From the NCBI RefSeq assembly GCF_003286085.1, contig NW_020825706.1, positions 1,426,001-1,490,000 on the forward strand: a stretch of 64,000 nt of DNA, written 5' to 3'. Made by a program: the position numbers and the translations under genes. This DNA comes from Drosophila persimilis. Its lineage: Eukaryota; Arthropoda; Insecta; Diptera; Drosophilidae. Below are positions 58,761 to 64,000 of this stretch, one piece after another; position 1 is the first letter of the stretch; every line of letters starts with the position of its first letter. The notes below the pieces were generated by a model that saw only the letters and a list, made by a program, of their open reading frames with translations, made no database searches and was not told where the DNA came from.

Positions 58761-58880
58761 TCGATTATTTATCGGAGTTATTGATTATTTATCGGAGCTA
58801 TCGATTATTTATCGGTGGCATAGATTATTTATCGGAGTTATCGATTGGTTATCGGAGTTGTCTATTATTTATCGGAGTTT
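58761..58880. repeat. 20-bp minisatellite, exactly 6 units (TCGATTATTTATCGGAGTTA)
   Basis: Units start at 58761, 58781, 58801, 58821, 58841 and 58861 with no length variation. Each holds ATTTATCGG (one GGTTATCGG). Looser CGATA-type words precede it from 58722. It joins the CGATA motif family to a regular tandem structure. Confidence 0.95.
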
Positions 58881-58959
58881 AACAATAAATTATTGAATAC
58901 ATTTTACAATTTCGAGACATTTTGTAAATTGTTTAATCTTCGGAAAAAGATATGTTTTT

Positions 58960-59590
58960 CTTCGATTAAAAAGATACCCCGATTCGTTACCGATTTATAA
59001 TCGATTCATTCAGAATCTTAAATGATTCAAGATCGTTATTTAACTGATTCACAAACGTTTATGACAGTTTTCCATATTTAAGAGAGCATTAAATCCTAAA
59101 AATTTCAACCGTTTCATAACCAGTTTTATAACCTTTTCATAGACGATCTTTTAACGATCAAAAATGGTTCAAAATCGTTTTAAAGACGATTCCTTGCCGT
59201 TTCAAACCGTTTTTATAACCGTTTCGAAACCGATTTATGACCGTTTGATAACCAATCCAAGGTAGACCCCAGGCCGTGAGTCTTAGCTATTGAAAAATCG
59301 ATTCACAGTCGTTCTGAACCGTTTCATAACCATTTCAAACACTTTTCATATTGAATTCAAGGCAGACCTCAGTCTTTGATCCTTAACTCTGGCATAACCG
59401 ATTCACAATCGTTTTGAACCGTTTCAAAACCGGTTCCAAACCTTTTCAGAACCGATTCTTAACAGTTCCAAAGCTAATCCATGGCAGACTTCAGTCTTTG
59501 ATCCTTAATCGTTCCTTACCATTCCATAACCCATTCAGATTCCTTTCAAAGCCCTGAAAGACCCCACAACCTTCGACTCTTGACCCACAA
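58960..59590. repeat. CGTTTCANAACC array with ~100-125-bp higher-order units
   Basis: Short words such as ACCGTTTCATAACCG, ATTCACA.TCGTT and AACCGTTTCAAAACC recur throughout. A longer block (AAGGCAGAC.TCAGTCTTTGATCCTTA) recurs at about 59260, 59358 and 59481, with a diverged copy near 59557. Clear nested repeat organisation. No coding potential. Confidence 0.85.
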
Positions 59591-60424
59591 AATTATGCGT
59601 GTTTATTTTCTATGAATAAAATCCTTTAATTTGTTTAAAAAAAACCTCCTTCCTCCCACAAATCGATGGCTTAAGTCCAGAGAGAGAGCAAAATTTTGCT
59701 GACAGGCCAATGAGAAACTTTTGCTATTTAAACAGAAATAATAATGGACAGAACAAATATCGTTCGTGAATTATTGAATGGAAATTAAAAATTCGTCTTG
59801 TGGCAATGTTTGCCAAATGAAAATTTGTTTTTTTGTGAAATACTCGTATGTTGCATGTTGCATGTCAGGGCCAATCAACAAATTTTGCAAATGCAAGTTA
59901 CGAATAGATTATGCCACAATAGATTATGCCACTGAGCCCCCCAATGAATGCACTTAACCCCCGACCGAAAATTTGTGTAATATTTTATAAATATTTAATT
60001 ATAGAAAACAGAGACAGACACAGAGACAGAGACAGAGCATATTGTCGTTTTGTCGTGCTGTCGGAAACAATTCACACAAGTTTTAATTGTCACACTGACA
60101 CACATACAAGGACATGGACTCGTACATGGACTCCGCTCCTGACATTCGACGGGGACGGCGACTCTGGCTCTGGCGGCTCTCGGATAATTGTCAGGTTATT
60201 CAATAATTCACTTGTGGCAAATTTGCATTGTTGTTTTGCGGTAAATGCGAAATAATAAAGGATATGTGTACAATTATTGCCGGGGTGGAGGTCGGGTGCT
60301 GGTCGGGGGAATTGCTTAAAAATTGATATCATCAAAATGTTGGCTGTGTTTACCCTCCCTTCGCGATTACGAAACTAATTATTCGCAAAAAACAATCAGC
60401 AAAACGCAAAACTAATGAACAGCA
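59591..60424. other. Intron segment, no gene seen
   Basis: Short ACAGAGACAGAC runs (60009-60035) and ATGGACTCGTACATGGACTC (about 60113-60132). Nothing recognised. Confidence 0.6.
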
Positions 60425-60735
60425 GCAGTGGGAGTACCCCTCATTATACATTTTGCAGAGGCGGCAGCCGGAGTACCCCGTAGCCTTTATTTAGCAGTAA
60501 CAGAAGCGGGAGTACCCCTCTCTCTCGGTGCAGCAGCCGCAGGAGTACCCCTGATCCTCCATTTAGCAGCAGCAGCCGCAGGAGTACCCTCTAGCTTTCA
60601 CTTCGAAGCGACAGCAGCCGCAGGTGTACCCCTCATCCTCCATTTAGCAGCACTAGCAGCAGGAATACCCCTCTCCCTCATTGCAGCAGCCGCAGGAGTA
60701 CCCCTCCTCCTCCATTTAGCAGCGGTAGTACCCCC
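60425..60735. repeat. Minisatellite of GCAGCAGCCGCAGGAGTACC units
   Basis: Alternating short and long units, GCAGCAGCCGCAGGAGTACC followed by CCTC.TCCTCCATTTA or CTCTC.CTC.TT, about eight copies. Spacing remains a multiple of three, so the plus frame stays open for 152 codons and reads AAAAGVPLILHL-type repeats. No start context, splice signal or homology supports translation. Confidence 0.88.
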
Positions 60736-62250
60736 TCATTCATTTCCAACGCTTTGGAGTAATGCAAATGCTTTCGATTCAATCGAACGATTCATTAAAC
60801 AGCCGCAGCAGCAGTCGCAACCCTGGCCAAGAGGATTGCCAAGTGCTTGGCTTTCGGCTGTAGTTTTATTTTCGTTTTTTGATTGAAAAGCTGCCGCAGC
60901 GCCCGCTGCTTAGGTCAACATTATTTATTGAAGGACGAAAGGAAAGAGAGCGGAGATCCGGGCGGGAAGGAGTGCGAGAGAGTGCCAAAGAGAGAGACAG
61001 AGAGACAGAGACGAGTCCTAGAGTCGGGTGTTTAATATGCATACCCCGTTGTTTGGTCAATCGATGCAGGAACCCAAAGGAAAGTACACAGTAGTGTCGT
61101 CCCCCCCCCCCCCCCCCCCCCCCCCCCTCTCGGCCCCTGTAGCCGAAAAAAAGCGCTCGTTAGCCAGGGCTCAAGCCCAAAATCTGGCACAAGAGGCAGT
61201 AGAGAAAGGGAGAAACGGAGAGAGGGAGAGGGGGAGAGAGTAACAAGCATATCCTAAGCACGTAATCCATGTCCTGTCTCTACCTCCCCTCTCCAGCACA
61301 GCAGGCTGTGATTGACCCAAAAATGCGATGATTCGTTTTGATTTTTCACCTCCTCCCCCCTTTTCCTTCTGCACCTACTTTTCTTTCACCGAATTTTCTC
61401 TTGCTGTTTTTCTCTCGCCAGCAAATTGAAAACAAAAATCTATGACCAAAAGAAATTATTGAAAAAGAAAATTCAGTTTTCTAGGCCTTGAAGGAAAGGC
61501 AAGGGGAGGGAGAGGGAAACCCAGTCGATTTTTTGCATATTAGTTGGTATTCTTGGGGAAAACTTTCGATTGTGGTATTTTCCTGGTAATATCCAACAAA
61601 AAGCTAGAATTTTCCCGCCTTTCAGATAGATGAAATTTCCCACTAAATCTGCCAGTTAACACCTGCCACTTCAACACCTCCTCACAAAACACACACCCGC
61701 CCCCTGCTCCCTTGTTGCATGCCACAACATACTTTTGGCATAATAAATTAGCTTCTACTGCCCTTCCTACCCACCCCCCCGCTCCGCTTCGTGTTCCACC
61801 GTGTGGCACTGCGGCAACTTCAATCTTAATTAGCTGATGTCGACGCAGTTTACAGTTATCCACTGCTCTGCCACTGCCACTGCCACACAGCTACTGTTCC
61901 TCCTTTACGTACTGCACGGTTTTGTTGCTGTTGCTGCCGTGGCAACACATATCACGTATACGCCATGCCATGCCACTCCACGGCATGCCACGCCGCATAT
62001 GCATTTTATTAGATTCCATCCCCTCGAAAGTTGCAGCAAACGGATCTTTCTCTCCCTCCCCCTCTCTGTCTCATATAAACTTTTGCTTAATGAATATTAC
62101 ATCGCAGCATTAAGGGTATTCCCTGGAGTCAAGCATTAAGTAATATTATTTAGAGTTAATTTATGAATAATCTACAAATGATTCCTTGTAATGCAATATC
62201 TCAATGCTTTTAGTTTATCCTTATCCCGGTTTAAACCTGTTTATGCTTTA
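60736..62250. other. Intron segment, no gene seen
   Basis: GAGACAGAGAGACAGAG runs (60991-61012), the C27 run, GGGAGAG runs (61206-61238) and CATGCCATGCCA-type repeats (61964-61996). No gene. Confidence 0.6.
61101..61127. repeat. 27-nt C homopolymer
   Basis: Twenty-seven consecutive C on the plus strand. The complementary G27 can form quadruplexes and the C strand an i-motif. Length should be treated with care because homopolymers are error-prone in sequencing. Confidence 0.85.
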
Positions 62251-62279
62251 CTCTTTTTCCTCCTTTTTCCTGCTGTAGC

Positions 62280-62690
62280 GAAAAATTATCTTAATTACTG
62301 CTGGGGCTATTTCTTATGCAAAAATAGCAGAGAAACATCATACTTGATGGGGCTATTGCTCTGCTTTGCCGTCGGCTGATCTGCTGATCTGTCTCTAATT
62401 GCAATACATACAAATATCATAATTTATGGCGCGACGGAGGTGCGATTCGCTGCTTTACCGTCGGCTGATCTGTTCGGGCGCGCAATACATACAAACACCA
62501 TACTTGATGGCGCGACTGAGAAATTTGTTATTGTAGAAAAGACCGCATACTTTCTGGTGCGATACGCTTCGTTGCGTTCGGCTGATTTGTTCGTGTGCCT
62601 AATACACATAAACACCATACTTGATGGAGCGACAGACAAACCTCATACTTTCTGGTGGCGATTGCGTTGCCTTGCAAGGCGAAGGAGACG
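62280..62690. repeat. ~100-bp tandem repeat, about 3.5 copies; dispersed repeat copy 2
   Basis: Unit: CGGCTGATCTGTTCG, AATACATACAAACACCATAC, TTGATGGCGCGAC, then ATACTTTCTGGTGCGAT. Copies near 62360, 62447, 62557 and a stub at 62653. The left part matches the single copy at 47235-47420. Open frames on both strands carry a repeated HTNTILDGAT-like peptide; frame conservation is incomplete and I do not call a gene. Confidence 0.85.
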
Positions 62691-64000
62691 GCAAAGTGCA
62701 AAACTATGAAAAATTGTTCTTGCTATTTACATGGGTTTTGGCTGCTGCCCCCTGCAGGTAGAATTCCAGGCTGTTGTATTTTCTCTCGTTCTCGCTGGCA
62801 GAACATTAAATGTCGTGTCGTTCAGTGCATGGGGGAGGGGAGAATAAAGAAATGAATGCAGTGCCTTTTCAGGGATCGAAGGCACAGAGCAAGAGGAATC
62901 TACCGATATGGTGACGGTTTGCCATCCCTTTCAAGTGCTTGCCGATAGAGAGCGAGTTGAAAAGAAGGATGGACCCTCACCACATCGGACAACGTGATTT
63001 TATAAGTAAATTAATTTTTCTTACCAGAGCTCCCATCGAGAGATTATAATCTGCCTCTCTCTCTCTCCCCCTCTCTCTCCCTGAAATTATACCTTAATCT
63101 CCCCCCAGTTATTTCTCTTGATAATCCCATTAAAATACATAAAAGTACTATGTATATTCCCACTTAAAAGTTACCTCAATCCCTACGACTATTATCCTTG
63201 GCACTTAGTAAATTTTCTACTTTTCTCAAGTTTTTCCCTCTCTCTTTCTTTTGCTTATTCCTTTTGACATTCATCTCAATTTACTTTTGCATCGTTCCAC
63301 ATCCTTCTTCTCCTTCTCGGCTCTTCCTGCTTTGAATAAATGTTGCTTGTCAAATTGCCTGGCAATTTCTATCAAAAAGAAAAGAAAGCAAGAAAACTCT
63401 TTTCCATTGTCCTAGGACTAGTCAAGGCTCCCCCCCCCCCCCCCCATACATAGTATATATTTTTTTCTTTTTCTTTTTCCATTGTTTTGTCATTTGTCGC
63501 TTTCGGGTGGGCTTTTCTTTGGGTTCCATTTCTGTAAAATAATATTTTTTGCTTACCTTGGCCTAAACGTTGAATACGTGGCGGAGTGCACTTTTCAGGG
63601 CTTTAACTTTTGGGAGTTTAAAGAGCATTCCATTCCCTCATTAGTTAAGCAGACAGCTGCTGTCTCTCTCTCTCTCTCAAAAACTGAGACAACAGTTTCC
63701 AAAATTTACTCTCTGGAACTTTTCTGGCGAAAAGTCATCGCTCATTTGTTATTTAATCTTTTGCTGGCCAATGGGCCACCCTCTACCCTCTCCCTCTCCC
63801 TCCCTCTCCCTCTCTATTCTCTAGGATGCCAGGGCCATAGCGAAAGTGTTAATGAGTTTTAATTATTAAAATCTGAAGTTGCTTTTGGACGGACGTCGTT
63901 GCCTTCTTGATATTGCATTTTTAAAGTACAGTTTTATTTATAGTTATTATATATGTATTCCATGGAGTGCAGAGGGAGCTAAGGACCTTCCTCCTACCCC
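62691..64000. other. Intron segment to window end, no gene seen
   Basis: CT-rich stretches (63053-63080, 63662-63679, 63780-63815) and a 17-nt C run (63430-63446). A weak acceptor-donor junction CCCCCTGCAG|GTAGAA at 62757/62758 lacks a good pyrimidine tract. No exon recognised. Confidence 0.6.
63430..63446. repeat. 17-nt C homopolymer
   Basis: Seventeen consecutive C on the plus strand, followed by a T-rich stretch. Confidence 0.85.

Larger units (their letters stand above)
11391..64000 (+). other. cpo: Giant cpo intron downstream of the polyQ exon (continues beyond window)
   Basis: At least 52.6 kb without a recognisable exon. I looked for the start of the Cpo RRM (a VRTLFVSGLP-like frame after an acceptor) and did not see it. 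Two recursive splice sites (27653/27654, 45867/45868) split it into 16.3 kb, 18.2 kb and at least 18.1 kb. The content is tandem arrays, microsatellites, A/T-rich tracts and unremarkable sequence. Alternative first exons or enhancers may lie here, but none can be proved by reading. Confidence 0.75.

Noticed and set aside
62440-62709. Open frame with a repeated TNTILDGAT-like peptide
   Set aside because: It follows from the ~100-bp tandem repeat. Copy lengths differ (about 95-110 nt) and frame is not consistently kept. No start or splice support.
62740-62763. Possible further recursive splice site, CCCCCTGCAG|GTAGAA
   Set aside because: Short pyrimidine tract, no clear branch point, and a donor with A instead of T at +6. 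Much weaker than the three reported sites.

Overview
The window reads as insect, almost certainly Drosophila: CAG/CAA-type opa repeats in a neural-gene-style exon, Drosophila splice signals (CTAAT/CTAAC branch points), abundant CA/GA/CT microsatellites, and a mini-me/DINE-1-like element (GTCY microsatellite, conserved core, TA run). The element's sequence resembles copies I associate with the obscura group, but species is not settled by what I can see.

Only one protein-coding exon is supported. It runs from a 3' splice site at 9982/9983 to a GTGAGT donor at 11390/11391 on the plus strand. It encodes the long low-complexity (Q/A/N/S/T/H) N-terminal part of the RNA-binding protein Couch potato (cpo, RBPMS family). 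The C-terminal residues of the exon, ending SMDSVNTASNEEE in phase 0, match my memory of the sequence immediately before the Cpo RRM. The RRM exons are not in the window. Everything else is intron: the 3' part of an upstream intron (1-9982) and at least 52.6 kb of the following intron (11391-64000).

The strongest signals concern how such a long transcript is processed and translated. (1) Three near-ideal zero-length recursive splice sites (polypyrimidine-CAG|GTRNGT) lie at 1125/1126, 27653/27654 and 45867/45868. They divide the introns into steps of about 9, 16 and 18 kb. (2) The 3' splice site of the cpo exon is preceded by 423 nt without a single AG, made by a degenerate CTTATAC array. (3) The exon has no ATG in any frame before 11310, and its polyQ frame has an in-frame TGA 7 nt after the splice site. 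The polyQ part is therefore either started at a non-AUG codon (CTG at 10020 is the best candidate) or left untranslated in favour of the AUG at 11310.

The introns are packed with locally expanded, degenerate tandem families. These are CGATA/TATCGATA arrays (2.3, 4.6-5.3, 13.8-14.4, 16.9-17.9, 42.4-43.0, 58.7 kb), AAAATACYAG arrays (25.8, 27.2, 28.6, 33.7, 38.8 kb, inverted at 40.7 kb), CTTATAC (8.7-9.9 kb) with its reverse-complement motif at 30.3-31.0 kb, CGTTTCANAACC (59 kb), several 15-155 bp minisatellites, and A/T-rich tracts. No tRNA, rRNA, CRISPR, prokaryotic or viral gene was recognised. No nested protein gene is convincing; the other open frames are products of low-complexity sequence.
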